From assembly GCA_963855995.1 (NCBI GenBank), contig OY979716.1:33115094-33179093 (forward strand): a DNA stretch of 64,000 bases, read 5' to 3'. Of the stretch, positions 23,076 to 30,246 are shown one piece after another. The translations under genes and the position numbers were made by a program. Source of the stretch: Muricea muricata. Its lineage: Eukaryota > Cnidaria > Anthozoa > Malacalcyonacea > Plexauridae. Each line of letters opens with the position of its first letter. The stretch's first letter is position 1. The notes beneath the pieces are model-generated. The model did no database searches and was not told the DNA's origin. It saw only the letters and a list, made by a program, of their open reading frames with translations.

Positions 23076-23302
23076 TCTGAGATTACATTTGCTATGAGCC
23101 GCCCCCCCCCCCGGTATTTACCAGTAAGGTGACAATGGTCTCTTAACACGATCGTCTTTCAGGTCTAATCCACACGCATAACATTCAACTGCATTTTTAA
23201 AACTTTCCTCTACTTGGTCAGACATTTTAATTGGGGTAATTGTTTTTAGTATTTTGTAAACTTCTTTAAGATCTTTTTCTAAAGATTTGACGAATTTCTT
23301 AC
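23076..23302 (-). pseudogene. polB: Frameshifted linker of the polymerase with HNH-like zinc motif
   Basis: Coding similarity continues between the two large polymerase frames, but it is split. One change of frame falls near 23320-23330, where the upstream frame stops. Another lies near 23140. A third lies in a run of about ten C/G bases near 23102-23112. The segment carries CYACG followed by RDHCHLTGKYRG and then AHSKCN, a CxxC...HCH...CN arrangement like the endonuclease VII-type zinc fold often found at this place in Polinton polymerases. The G-run is a likely slippage site, either in evolution or in sequencing. Confidence 0.75.
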
Positions 23303-24379
23303 CTATATCTTCACCGTCTTCTTTGCCGTGTATAGTACAGTCTTATCTTCGTAAACGGGTTCTTCCATACATTTGATCGTATAACAGAACCCGCTCGGTG
23401 TATGTTTTTGGTATTGAACGGTTCCATTACCAATTTTGTTTTCGGCGGGTTCGACGAAGCACTCGAAGTCGGCGTATACAACGAAAGGGACTCTATGCAT
23501 TTTTTGATGTTGTTTAAAGAACGCATACTTGTTATTCTCGTTAGGGTACACGTGATGTTGATGGTCATGGTTTTGACATAGTTCGAGATGTTTTTCTAGG
23601 CTTTCCGATGATTTAAAATGATTTAGACATCTAAGACATATATACTTTTTGTGGTCTTGCTTATTGAGCTGACCGGAGACGAGTCTGCTTAAATTTTTTA
23701 CCACGCCATAATGCTCATTGTAAAGGAATAGATTTATGGTTTCCTTGTGGTCTGATTTACTAAGTCTTAACGTATATACTTTTTTGGTTTCGTCATCGAA
23801 ACTGAAAACGTTAACATTAACGTTATTGTTCTTTTCAAACTTATGAATATCTTTTAACTTTGTAGGGGATTCTATGTCATTCCAATTGTATTTTTCGGCT
23901 TGGATTTTAAGTGTTTTTGTAATGCGTTCAGCGTCGCGGTCGACGGGGCTTAATGCCCTTGTCACCGCCCACTTAAAACATTGATTGTCATTATTTTTCA
24001 TATTAATAATGGCTTTCTTCTTCACAATTGTCTTTGGGAGTGGTTTATAACTTTTACCGTTTAATGGTTTAAATTTCGTAATAAATATTTCCAACATTTC
24101 TACGGACTGTAATCTCCATCCGCTTCCGAGTCTTTGGCACGTGGCGAGCCTCTCGTTTTTAACGTCTTCTTCGCTGATCATACTATGCGTCTTGCTACTG
24201 AAGTGGGCGATAGTGAAGCTATCCTTTCCAGTTTCCGGATTTGTTCGAACCATTTTACATACCAATACGGTATGTACCTTTTTTCCGACACTGTCGATGC
24301 TGTTGATTAATCTTTCAACAGCCGACGTTGTGCTTTCCAGGAACACAACCGGACCTTTAAATCCACCACCGGGAATCAT
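23303..24379 (-). CDS. polB: Polymerase B N-terminal part: protease-like fold, zinc finger, Exo I (358 aa)
   Basis: Three modules are visible. Residues about 128-232 contain NQCFKWAV (C134) and NEHYGVVKNLSRL (H223), a Cys/His pairing like the OTU-type or papain-like domain that precedes many Polinton polymerases. Residues 248-268 form a C2H2-type finger (CLRC...H...C). Residues 299-308 hold Exo I, FVVYADFECF, with D304 and E306. The frame is the same as that of the coiled-coil frame upstream: only a single TAG at 24475-24473 and 31 codons separate them, so M1 at 24379 is unlikely to be the original start. The frame ends at 23303 through a frameshift. Confidence 0.85.
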   Translation of the reverse strand: MIPGGGFKGPVVFLESTTSAVERLINSIDSVGKKVHTVLVCKMVRTNPETGKDSFTIAHFSSKTHSMISEEDVKNERLATCQRLGSGWRLQSVEMLEIFITKFKPLNGKSYKPLPKTIVKKKAIINMKNNDNQCFKWAVTRALSPVDRDAERITKTLKIQAEKYNWNDIESPTKLKDIHKFEKNNNVNVNVFSFDDETKKVYTLRLSKSDHKETINLFLYNEHYGVVKNLSRLVSGQLNKQDHKKYICLRCLNHFKSSESLEKHLELCQNHDHQHHVYPNENNKYAFFKQHQKMHRVPFVVYADFECFVEPAENKIGNGTVQYQKHTPSGFCYTIKCMEEPVYEDKTVLYTAKKTVKI

Positions 24380-24472
24380 CCACTTGCTAGTATTTTTCCT
24401 AATCGCTTCGGAAACCAGGGCTGGTCTTAAATTTTTACCAGACTTTTCAATCCTTTTAAGTTTGTTTTCGAG

Positions 24473-24931
24473 CTATTTCCTAACATCCCTGAACTTCTTC
24501 TTTCCCCGCCATTTCAAGTCATCTAAAATCTTGGCTTGTCTCTTTTCTTCCTTTTTTATTTCGCGCTCCCACTTTTGTGTTTCTTTCTTAAGTTGAGCTT
24601 GGCTTTCCCTTTTGCGTACAAGCTCTTCTTTCCTGCGCATTTGCTGGAATTTTAACTCTTCCTTCCTGCGCATTTGCTGGAATTTACGCTGTTCTTTTTC
24701 CCGTACTTGTTCCAATGCCTTTTCCCTTCTTCCCCGTTCTTTTTGCTTTAATCGCTGGATTCTTTCCCGTTCTTGTTCTTTTAAACGTCGCACCTTTTCT
24801 TCCTCTCGTTGTTTTAAACGACGTGCTTTCTCTTCTTGCCGACGAATCTTTTCCTCTTGTTGTTGAATCTTCTTATTCTGATCTGAAATAATCTTACGAA
24901 ATTTATCGTATGTGTTATTTGAGATACTCAT
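24473..24931 (-). CDS. polB: Charged coiled-coil N-terminus of the polymerase gene (152 aa before a TAG)
   Basis: Starts MSISNNTYDKFRKI and turns into a very long charged helix rich in Arg, Lys, Glu and Gln, with QQMRRKEELKFQQMRRKEEL showing an internal 11-residue repeat. It ends in TAG at 24475-24473. The next 31 codons stay open in the same frame and run directly into the polymerase frame, so this looks like the original N-terminus cut by one nonsense codon. The start context is ATAATAAAAGAGTAATATG. The alternative, a separate coiled-coil gene followed by a polymerase with its own start, is less likely because no ATG with the usual context lies between them. Confidence 0.75.
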   Translation of the reverse strand: MSISNNTYDKFRKIISDQNKKIQQQEEKIRRQEEKARRLKQREEEKVRRLKEQERERIQRLKQKERGRREKALEQVREKEQRKFQQMRRKEELKFQQMRRKEELVRKRESQAQLKKETQKWEREIKKEEKRQAKILDDLKWRGKKKFRDVRK

Positions 24932-24957
24932 ATTACTCTTTTATTATATGTCAAAAA

Positions 24958-24989
24958 AAATTTCATAATTCAATTGAATTATGAAATTT
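24958..24989. repeat. Perfect 32-bp palindrome upstream of the polymerase gene
   Basis: Sixteen bases centred on CAATTG are mirrored exactly with no loop. It lies 27 bp upstream of the polymerase start at 24931, between that gene and the promoter-like repeat at 25007. A perfect palindrome here could be an operator-type site or part of an RNA hairpin; the role is inferred. Confidence 0.7.
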
Positions 24990-25006
24990 GAGTAATATGA
25001 GTATAA

Positions 25007-25057
25007 CCGAATGATCTTCTTCTTTATTAGTATAATTTTTGAAACATTTTAATAGTT
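25007..25057 (-). promoter_or_regulatory. Promoter-like repeat, copy 1
   Basis: Read on the minus strand it holds AACTATTAAAATGTTTCAAA, then AATTATACTAATAAAGAAG and GATCATTCGG. Two further copies at 25131-25182 and 25644-25680 keep the order ACTAT(T)AAAA, TTTCAAAAA, AATAAAGA. Copy 3 ends exactly where the start of a gene should be. Repetition in front of starts suggests a promoter unit; no experiment supports it. Confidence 0.5.
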
Positions 25058-25122
25058 CAATTTTTTTTGTAATCAGCGAAGGTTACAAAAAGAGATAAAA
25101 CAATGAACATTAACAATAACAT
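25057..25122 (-). CDS. Very small membrane peptide (21 aa)
   Basis: The frame reads MLLLMFIVLSLFVTFADYKK and then N and stop: one hydrophobic helix followed by a short basic tail. It lies just downstream of promoter-like copy 2 (25131-25182). In-frame codons before the ATG (KEEDHSVLV) reach back to the AATAAAG signal, so the original start may have been further upstream. A partial duplicate of that leader follows copy 1 but has no usable frame. Small size makes this uncertain. Confidence 0.35.
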   Translation of the reverse strand: MLLLMFIVLSLFVTFADYKKN

Positions 25123-25130
25123 AACCAAAA

Positions 25131-25182
25131 CCGAATGATCTTCTTCTTTATTATATACGTTTTTGAAATACATTTTATAGTT
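25131..25182 (-). promoter_or_regulatory. Promoter-like repeat, copy 2
   Basis: Minus-strand reading: AACTATAAAATGTATTTCAA, then ACGTATATAATAAAGAAG and the same GATCATTCGGTT tail as copy 1. It precedes the 21-aa membrane peptide. Confidence 0.5.
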
Positions 25183-25244
25183 ATGTTCATTTTATAGTCA
25201 TATACAGTTATATACATTTTTTTTCGTAACTCACAAAATGGGTT

Positions 25245-25652
25245 TTAATCATAATCTCCTGGACACGAGCCTTCGGGGATGGGTTTGATTACTTTTCCAA
25301 GCTTGTTAACTTTGAAACAAAGGTGACCTGTTCCTTTGTTGTCTGTGAATACGCATTTGGTTTCGAATTCCACTCTGATGTGTGTTAATCCCTTGTTGAG
25401 TAATTCTTTTTTCTGTTTTTCCGATAGGCACTTCGACTTTAAATAGAGCGTCTTCTTTTCGCCGTTTCCGTATAATGGGTTTTTTGCATCGTGTTCTTTT
25501 GCGAGTTCCTCTATTTTCGTCTTTACTTCGTCGTCGTTCACTGACTCTGGAATCGAGTAACCATTTCTTATATTCTTTTCGACTCCCCAGGTGATCGTTT
25601 CCAAAAGTTCAAATTTAACAATTTCAATATCTTTGAAGTTGATTCTTTATTG
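25245..25652 (-). CDS. Unknown protein, ~135 aa, start codon probably lost
   Basis: The frame contains TITWGVEKNIRNGYSIPE, KTLYLKSKCLSEKQKKELLN and HIRVEFETKCVFTDNKGTGH, ending GSCPGDYD. No ATG begins it. In-frame sequence extends upstream through NFKDIEIVKFELLE to ATC, which sits immediately after CAATAAAGA. That is the position where other genes of this element have ATG, so a change of ATG to ATC is the simplest reading. It is preceded by promoter-like copy 3. The protein is mixed alpha/beta in composition with three cysteines and no membrane segment. Not recognised. Confidence 0.55.
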
Positions 25653-25680
25653 ATATAATTTTTGAAACGTTTTAATAGTT
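25644..25680 (-). promoter_or_regulatory. Promoter-like repeat, copy 3
   Basis: Minus-strand reading: AACTATTAAAACGTTTCAAA, then AATTATATCAATAAAG, directly before the inferred lost start codon. It overlaps the last codons of the 51-aa gene upstream. Confidence 0.5.
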
Positions 25681-25827
25681 GATTTTTTCTCTAAATATAC
25701 CAAACGTCATATCCTCACAGGGTATCACGGTAACCAGTCCGTGATTAACACGGCATTTCTTCGCGTTAGGGATGTTAACTGGTTCACTTTCCAGAATAGG
25801 TGTTGTTCCTAAATATTCGTTATTCAT
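25672..25827 (-). CDS. Small unknown protein (51 aa)
   Basis: Starts MNNEYLGTTPILESEPVNIP, continues with KCRVNHGLVTVIPCED and ends FREKINY and TAA. The start at 25827 lies downstream of ATTAAATAAAAAAAG, a looser version of the usual AATAAA context. It sits between two genes of the same strand with short spacers. No recognisable domain and no membrane helix. It is counted as real on position, codon-like composition and start context. Confidence 0.5.
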   Translation of the reverse strand: MNNEYLGTTPILESEPVNIPNAKKCRVNHGLVTVIPCEDMTFGIFREKINY

Positions 25828-25866
25828 AATTCCTATTTAATCTTTTTTTATTTAATCATTTTCGAC

Positions 25867-26274
25867 TTAAATTAATTTGTAAACTCCCCATCCGCCGATC
25901 AACTCTGCCAATTCGACCGCGGCGTGTTGATATTCTATCATTTCGTCGGACGGTTTGTAGAAATCCGATAAGTTAGGTTCTCTTTCAAACGTTCTGTTTT
26001 CAAAGGTGATTTTTCCCAAATTGTCCAACGCTTTGTTCGTCTTGTTGATGTCTGCGTTTGCGTCGGATAATTGTTGACGTAATAATTCTATTTCGTTCTT
26101 CTTTGCGACTTGGTTTTCGTACCATTTTTCTTTTGCTGCCGTTAATTTTTCCATAGCTAAGTTGTGCTTTTTCATTTCGTCTTCGTATCCGTTTTTGTCG
26201 AGAGATTTGAATAAGAATCCGGCGCCGGCGAATGCCAGCGCATTGAATACTCCTGATGCTGCGACACTTGCCAT
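25867..26274 (-). CDS. Conserved-type Polinton protein with N-terminal membrane segment (135 aa)
   Basis: Residues 1-24 (MASVAASGVFNALAFAGAGF onward) are hydrophobic and Ala/Gly-rich, compatible with a membrane anchor or a membrane-active helix. Residues 30-80 form a charged coiled coil, then NRTFEREPNLSDFYKPSDEM and a C-terminal helix. From memory, proteins of this layout accompany Polintons in other invertebrates, but their role is unknown to me. The start is preceded by GAATAAATAAA, five bases after the stop of the upstream gene at 26280, so the two are tightly packed. Confidence 0.65.
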   Translation of the reverse strand: MASVAASGVFNALAFAGAGFLFKSLDKNGYEDEMKKHNLAMEKLTAAKEKWYENQVAKKNEIELLRQQLSDANADINKTNKALDNLGKITFENRTFEREPNLSDFYKPSDEMIEYQHAAVELAELIGGWGVYKLI

Positions 26275-26279
26275 TTTAT

Positions 26280-26507
26280 TTATTCTTTAAATATTTCTTC
26301 CGGGAGATACTTCTTCTCTTGTAGCGTTTTGACCAATAACGTACCCAATCCAACAGCGACGGCTAGTTTTACCGCTCCATTTACCGTTTCTGGAACTCCC
26401 AACGGTGTCTTTAAAAATTTTCTACTCGCCATTGACACGCCAACAGCACCCGCGGTAATTGCAAACGCATTGTAAGCGTCGTTAATCATATCTTTTTGTG
26501 AAACCAT
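26280..26507 (-). CDS. Small hydrophobic protein (75 aa)
   Basis: The frame reads MVSQKDMINDAYNAFAITAG, then SMASRKFLKTPLGVPE, then NGAVKLAVAVGLGTLLVKTL and a charged tail QEKKYLPEEIFKE. It has two hydrophobic stretches (about 12-26 and 43-60), the second likely a membrane helix. A short protein with a membrane segment and a tail like KKYLPEE is frequent in Polintons as I remember them. Start context ATAAATAAAGAGTAAAGTATG; the stop of the gene upstream lies within that context. Confidence 0.65.
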   Translation of the reverse strand: MVSQKDMINDAYNAFAITAGAVGVSMASRKFLKTPLGVPETVNGAVKLAVAVGLGTLLVKTLQEKKYLPEEIFKE

Positions 26508-26510
26508 ACT

Positions 26511-26908
26511 TTACTCTTTATTTATATATTTAATTTTTAAAAGTGCGTAAATTATTAATGGAACGTCGTTATTATTATTCTGGACGGTAGGTTGTTGAAC
26601 GACTTCTTTTTTATTGTTGCTTATAGTTTTTGTGTAAATGTAATAACCAAGACCTGCTGCTCCTAGAACTAATAAGGCTTTCTCGTTGTAACGCTCATTT
26701 CCGCTTCGTTATCATTTTCACAATTACTTTCGGGTTCTTTAGGGTCGGTTACTTCCCCTGATTCTTTTTTCTTTCTAGCCATTTTATTAAATGCGGCGAG
26801 TCTTTTCCCGGCCTCAACTCTCGCTTTACTTTTTTCAGTATTTTCAATAGGTTTATCGATCGTGATTCGTTGCTCAGGGTTATTTGATGTTGTGGATTCT
26901 TCGTTCAT
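26511..26908 (-). pseudogene. Charged plus membrane protein split by a frameshift
   Basis: The first part (26908 to about 26690) starts MNEESTTSNNPEQRITIDKP and includes ARVEAGKRLAAFNKMARKKK, a basic stretch. Close to 26690 the frame changes; the other frame then carries ALLVLGAAGLGYYIYTKTIS, a good membrane helix, and a polar tail ending INKE at 26511. The two parts together have the layout of a common Polinton protein (basic helix, then one membrane segment). The start at 26908 has TTAAATAAATG and faces the divergent gene at 26930/26936. Confidence 0.6.
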
Positions 26909-26929
26909 TTATTTAATAGATTTAAATAA
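26909..26929. promoter_or_regulatory. 21-bp divergent start region with mirrored AATAAA signals
   Basis: The minus-strand ATG at 26908 and the plus-strand ATG at 26930 are separated by 21 bp, almost a palindrome: CATTTATTTAA on one side, TTAAATAAATG on the other. There is no room for ordinary 5' leaders between the two genes unless the transcripts overlap. The second divergent pair is at 30228-30246. Confidence 0.6.
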
Positions 26930-26935
26930 ATGAAG

Positions 26936-27157
26936 ATGGGTTGTTCACAAAGTACCGAAAGAAAATTATACAACGAAGACGTCGACATAAAACGTAAATT
27001 TCTGGTAGGAATACATTTTTCAAAAGGTTCAGAAGGTGTGGAAGGAAATTTTCAGGTAGCATTGGGAACAACTCGAAAAAAGAAATATGAAATGTTTTCG
27101 AACGTACAAACACCATCTATTGAAGAAAACGAACAGGATAATTTAGAACCTACTTAA
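26936..27157 (+). CDS. Small protein with N-myristoylation signal (73 aa)
   Basis: An ATG at 26930 gives MKMGCSQSTERK, and a second ATG at 26936 gives MGCSQSTERK. The second start exposes Gly2 with Cys3 and Ser6, a textbook N-myristoylation signal with a palmitoylatable cysteine. The context of this ATG, AAGATGG, also resembles the AAAGATG used by other genes here. The rest is polar and charged, with VDIKRKFLVGIHFSKGSE and an acidic end. Inference: a membrane-associated, matrix-like protein. It has no homologue that I recognise. Confidence 0.6.
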   Translation: MGCSQSTERKLYNEDVDIKRKFLVGIHFSKGSEGVEGNFQVALGTTRKKKYEMFSNVQTPSIEENEQDNLEPT

Positions 27158-27159
27158 TT

Positions 27160-27185
27160 TTTCGTAACTCACAAGAGTTACGAAA
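27160..27185. terminator. Perfect hairpin after the myristoylated-protein gene
   Basis: TTTCGTAACTC, loop ACAA, GAGTTACGAAA: an 11-bp perfect stem that starts 3 bp after the stop codon. Half of the same sequence (CGTAACTCACAA) occurs alone at about 25227-25238 near the end of another gene. A transcript-end or RNA-stability role is plausible but unproven. Confidence 0.45.
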
Positions 27186-27349
27186 CAACAAATTTTTCAA
27201 CAAAACACAACAGATTTTAAGCAAAGTGTAACATTTATAATTTTTCCAATAGTTTATTGAAAGCGTTTTCTAGGATTCTATGATTTTGTTTATTTCTATC
27301 TACAAAAAATTTTCAAGAAACTGCAACGGATTCACAGTAAAAATCTCTT
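27186..27349. other. Intergenic, nothing recognised
   Basis: AT-rich spacer between two convergent genes. No start contexts or repeats seen. Confidence 0.5.
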
Positions 27350-28828
27350 TCAAAAGATGAATTTAGAGATTAAAACACCGCTGGCTAGTGTGGTTACCAG
27401 TAAAATCAGTTCAGATTCGTTCATTTTTGGTTCGGACCCTACGCTTTTTAATTCCTTGTTTGCGGGATTTGGTACGGGGTTTGATCTGGTGTTTACGCTT
27501 GCACTACCTGATACGCTGCTTTCGCTATCTGGTACGCTACCTGATCCAGTGTTTTCGCTACTCTCGCTTGGTTCAAAATAATTAACGTCGTCGTTCTTTC
27601 CAAATCTCATACCTTTTGTTGCTAGCTTCAAGACGTTATTGTAACCGGGTACCATTTTATCAAGAATGATGAGATTGGACGGGATTAAAATAATTCCCGG
27701 GGAAATAACCATATTCAACACAACGTTTGTGTCTTTTATTGCTTTTCTCATATTTGAAATCGTTACGGTATGATCGCTTTGAATGATCGTATCGTTCACT
27801 AATTTCTTAAAGACTTCTTGCGTCTGTAGCGACATTGCGCCGTGCCCAACAATTGGCCATCGAGTGTTTGCCAGAGAACCTAATACGCAATAGACGAAGC
27901 TCTCAATGCTTTCCTGGAATAGTAATTGACCTATTTTTGTCAGTCCGTTTGATTTAGTTGCAACGAATAATTTATAATCTTCTAAACTCCTGATAGTTTG
28001 TGCGCCGCGTTTCATATACGAAATACCAATTTGTCCCGCTCCGTTACGACTCAGCACAACCCTCGCGTCTTTAATAGTTCCTCTCGGTTGTTTCGAAATC
28101 CAATAACCTAATTGTTCCCTTCCCGAATGGAACTCTTTCGTCCAATTGTAAACCACGGGTTTGCTATTTAGAACGAGAGTTTCTATTTCTTGCGTTATAT
28201 ATTTTGACATTTGACGTTGTTGCCTTATAAATCTTTTCATATGGAAGTAAAGATGATACCTTGCGATACTCGAAATAATTTTCGGCCCGTCGTAATCGAA
28301 ATGTTCTTCACTTATTCCACACGAGTAAGTCGCGATGTATGCTGCAAAGAGCGAGGCTAAATAAGAATTGTCCTTATAATCGCCCGAACTCTCGTTATTT
28401 TCTATTTGAAATTTTGGAAAATTGACATTGAAAAACAAATCGTTCGTCACGTAAATTTTAAACGAATTCGCGTCTACGTCCGATGAGTTCTTTACGAACG
28501 GCTGAATCGTACCAGTAGTACCCCATATTCTCGGTGACCAATACAACTCTCCGGAATATATTAACTCTTTGAACGTGTTTGTCGTAATGTCTAGAAACTG
28601 TTCGTCGCGAACTTTAAAGGAAACACTTGTCCCGGTCACATCCCCGCTTTTTGATAGGATTACATTGAAATTAAACATTTTGATGTTAGCGTTTGGATAT
28701 TTTTTTAAAAAATCATCCCGTAAACTTTTTTTCGTCGATCTCAAATTTTTCAACGCCTTGTCGTAATTTTCACCATAGTACTGTTTGTACGACGTTTCGT
28801 ACTTTTTAAATTCCTCTTCGAGCGTCAT
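27350..28828 (-). CDS. Large unknown Polinton protein with C-terminal membrane anchor (492 aa)
   Basis: Intact frame. The N-terminal 50 residues are charged and helical, and a beta-rich region follows (NIKMFNFNVILSKSGDVTG). A central conserved-looking block includes FHSGREQLGYWISKQPRGT. A Ser-rich linker (about 415-460) follows LATKGMRFGKNDDVNYFEPS, and the last ~20 residues (LILLVTTLASGVLISKF) form a hydrophobic tail anchor. Start context TTAAATAAAGATG. It ends 2 bp before nothing else on its strand and its start lies 2 bp after the integrase stop, so the two genes are almost fused. I recall similar proteins in other invertebrate Polintons but know no function; a virion membrane or minor structural role is an inference. 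Confidence 0.65.
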   Translation of the reverse strand: MTLEEEFKKYETSYKQYYGENYDKALKNLRSTKKSLRDDFLKKYPNANIKMFNFNVILSKSGDVTGTSVSFKVRDEQFLDITTNTFKELIYSGELYWSPRIWGTTGTIQPFVKNSSDVDANSFKIYVTNDLFFNVNFPKFQIENNESSGDYKDNSYLASLFAAYIATYSCGISEEHFDYDGPKIISSIARYHLYFHMKRFIRQQRQMSKYITQEIETLVLNSKPVVYNWTKEFHSGREQLGYWISKQPRGTIKDARVVLSRNGAGQIGISYMKRGAQTIRSLEDYKLFVATKSNGLTKIGQLLFQESIESFVYCVLGSLANTRWPIVGHGAMSLQTQEVFKKLVNDTIIQSDHTVTISNMRKAIKDTNVVLNMVISPGIILIPSNLIILDKMVPGYNNVLKLATKGMRFGKNDDVNYFEPSESSENTGSGSVPDSESSVSGSASVNTRSNPVPNPANKELKSVGSEPKMNESELILLVTTLASGVLISKFIF

Positions 28829-28830
28829 CT

Positions 28831-29929
28831 TTATTTAATATCCTTAATATCTTTTATCGGAACCCACGACCGACTATCGTACCCTAACCATTTTATCAAC
28901 GCCATTCCGTTTTCCTTTCTGAGTATTTTCTCCACTCTGTACGTATCGTCTTTTTTATTTACGACGCATAATTCCTCTTCGTAAAATTTTCCAACGATTG
29001 GTTCTCCTTCGTGATCCTCTAATTCGTAGACGGTCGGGTCGCCTCTGAAAACTTTTGAAATCGTAAAAATTTCTTCGGTAAAATTAGCTTCGTATCCTTT
29101 TTTAAAAACGTTTTTGTATTTACTTACTCGAACCGTATCCCCTACTCTGAATTTCGGTAAGGGAAGTTTACCAAAACCCGAACCGAAAAGTGTAATCCAA
29201 ACTTCGTTTTCGTTTTTACGATTCACGTCTTTTGGTTTCATATGAATGGTCGTGTGTTTCGTATTATTATAATTTTCAACGAGTTCGTCTAAAACACTAA
29301 TCCAATCGTAAGTCCCCTTGCGGTAAAAATATTTCCACATTGCGGTTTTTAGAGTTCTATTAAACCTTTCGACGATTGCTGCTTTCTTTTCAGACTTTGT
29401 AGAAAAATAGTTTATGTCGTGACTTTTTAATAATTTCCTGACACCCACGTTATAAAATTCTTTCCCTTCGTCGAATTGAGCGACGTTTGGATATTTTCCA
29501 AATCTTCCTTTAAAATTTTTAAGTAATTCCTTGACGGCTTCCGTCATATTTTTAACGTCTTTTCTGTAAACGGGAATGGTAAACGCGTATCGACTTAAAA
29601 TTTCTACCGCTGTTAAAATCCAACGATATCCTTTGTTTTTATTTGCGTATTTTCCCATATCCACCAAATCCATTTGCATTTGATCTGCGAGGTTTTTTAC
29701 AAAAGTTTTTCGAAATTTATGTTTCCTAATCACAGGTTTGTATCTCGTGTACGTATCCCGAGTTATTAACCATTCTTTAACGAGTCTGCGACTTACTTTT
29801 AATCCATCCTCTTTTGCTTTTTGATATAATTTTTCGGCAGATCGATAACCCGTTTTCGGATCGTAATATATCTCTCAACCCTTGTTCGTTAGCAAATTCC
29901 TTATCGCTAATTTCGTTTTGTTTTGACAT
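28831..29929 (-). pseudogene. int: Retroviral-type integrase with chromodomain, one frameshift
   Basis: The intact 300-residue part (28831-29733) has the rve fold with catalytic residues: Asp in QMDLVDMG (D22/D25 of this frame), Asp in AQFDEGKEF (D88) and Glu in AAIVERFNR (E122). After a beta-barrel-like region (PKFRVGDTVRVSKYKNVFKK) comes a chromodomain at about 264-300 (YRVEKIL, KWLGYDSRSWVP). The true start is upstream at 29929 (MSKQNEISDKEF, context AAAATAAAATG). A frameshift near 29866-29872 separates that start from the frame holding YDPKTGYRSAEKLYQKAKE and the rest of the N-terminal domain. It would insert the element into host DNA; the chromodomain suggests targeting to methylated histones, as for other chromointegrases. 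Confidence 0.88.
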
Positions 29930-29957
29930 TTTATTTTAACGCTAGGATTAATTTATA

Positions 29958-30227
29958 TTACCTGTTATTGTGTTCGTTGGCTTCCAATTTTATTGATTGC
30001 TTCCTGAGTTTTCCCTCAATCATATCGAATGTCCAGTAACTCTCTTCGAAGGTAATCTTTGTCGTTCCACGCATAACGTGATCGCTCTTGCCGGTAATGA
30101 CGTTCTTGTAATTCCAATAAACGGCTGCATTTTTTAACGTCATTACGGATCCCGCAGGTTTTATTATACAAGTATCGAAACGGAGTTCCTTTTCATTGTT
30201 TTCAATGAATACGTTTACTTTGCTCAT
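29958..30227 (-). CDS. 89-aa protein, perhaps a truncated minor capsid (penton-like) protein
   Basis: The frame contains VMTLKNAAVYWNYKNVITGK and SYWTFDMIEGKLRKQSIKLE and ends EANEHNNR. It resembles, from memory, the N-terminus of a longer Polinton protein sometimes placed as the penton or minor capsid, which would run for another hundred residues or more. Here the stop comes early and the integrase start follows directly, so a deletion is likely. Start context AAAATAAATG, divergent from the gene at 30247. The assignment to penton is weak. Confidence 0.4.
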   Translation of the reverse strand: MSKVNVFIENNEKELRFDTCIIKPAGSVMTLKNAAVYWNYKNVITGKSDHVMRGTTKITFEESYWTFDMIEGKLRKQSIKLEANEHNNR

Positions 30228-30246
30228 TTATTTTATAAAAATAAAG
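30228..30246. promoter_or_regulatory. 19-bp divergent start region, second pair
   Basis: Minus-strand ATG at 30227 (AAAATAAATG) and plus-strand ATG at 30247 (AAAATAAAGATG) are 19 bp apart, with TTTTATAAAA between the two AATAAA signals. Same design as 26909-26929. Confidence 0.55.

Noticed and set aside
24473..24475. Alternative genetic code with TAG as sense
   Set aside because: Other genes in the element end in TAG, TAA and TGA in normal fashion and several other frames are broken, so simple decay is more likely.
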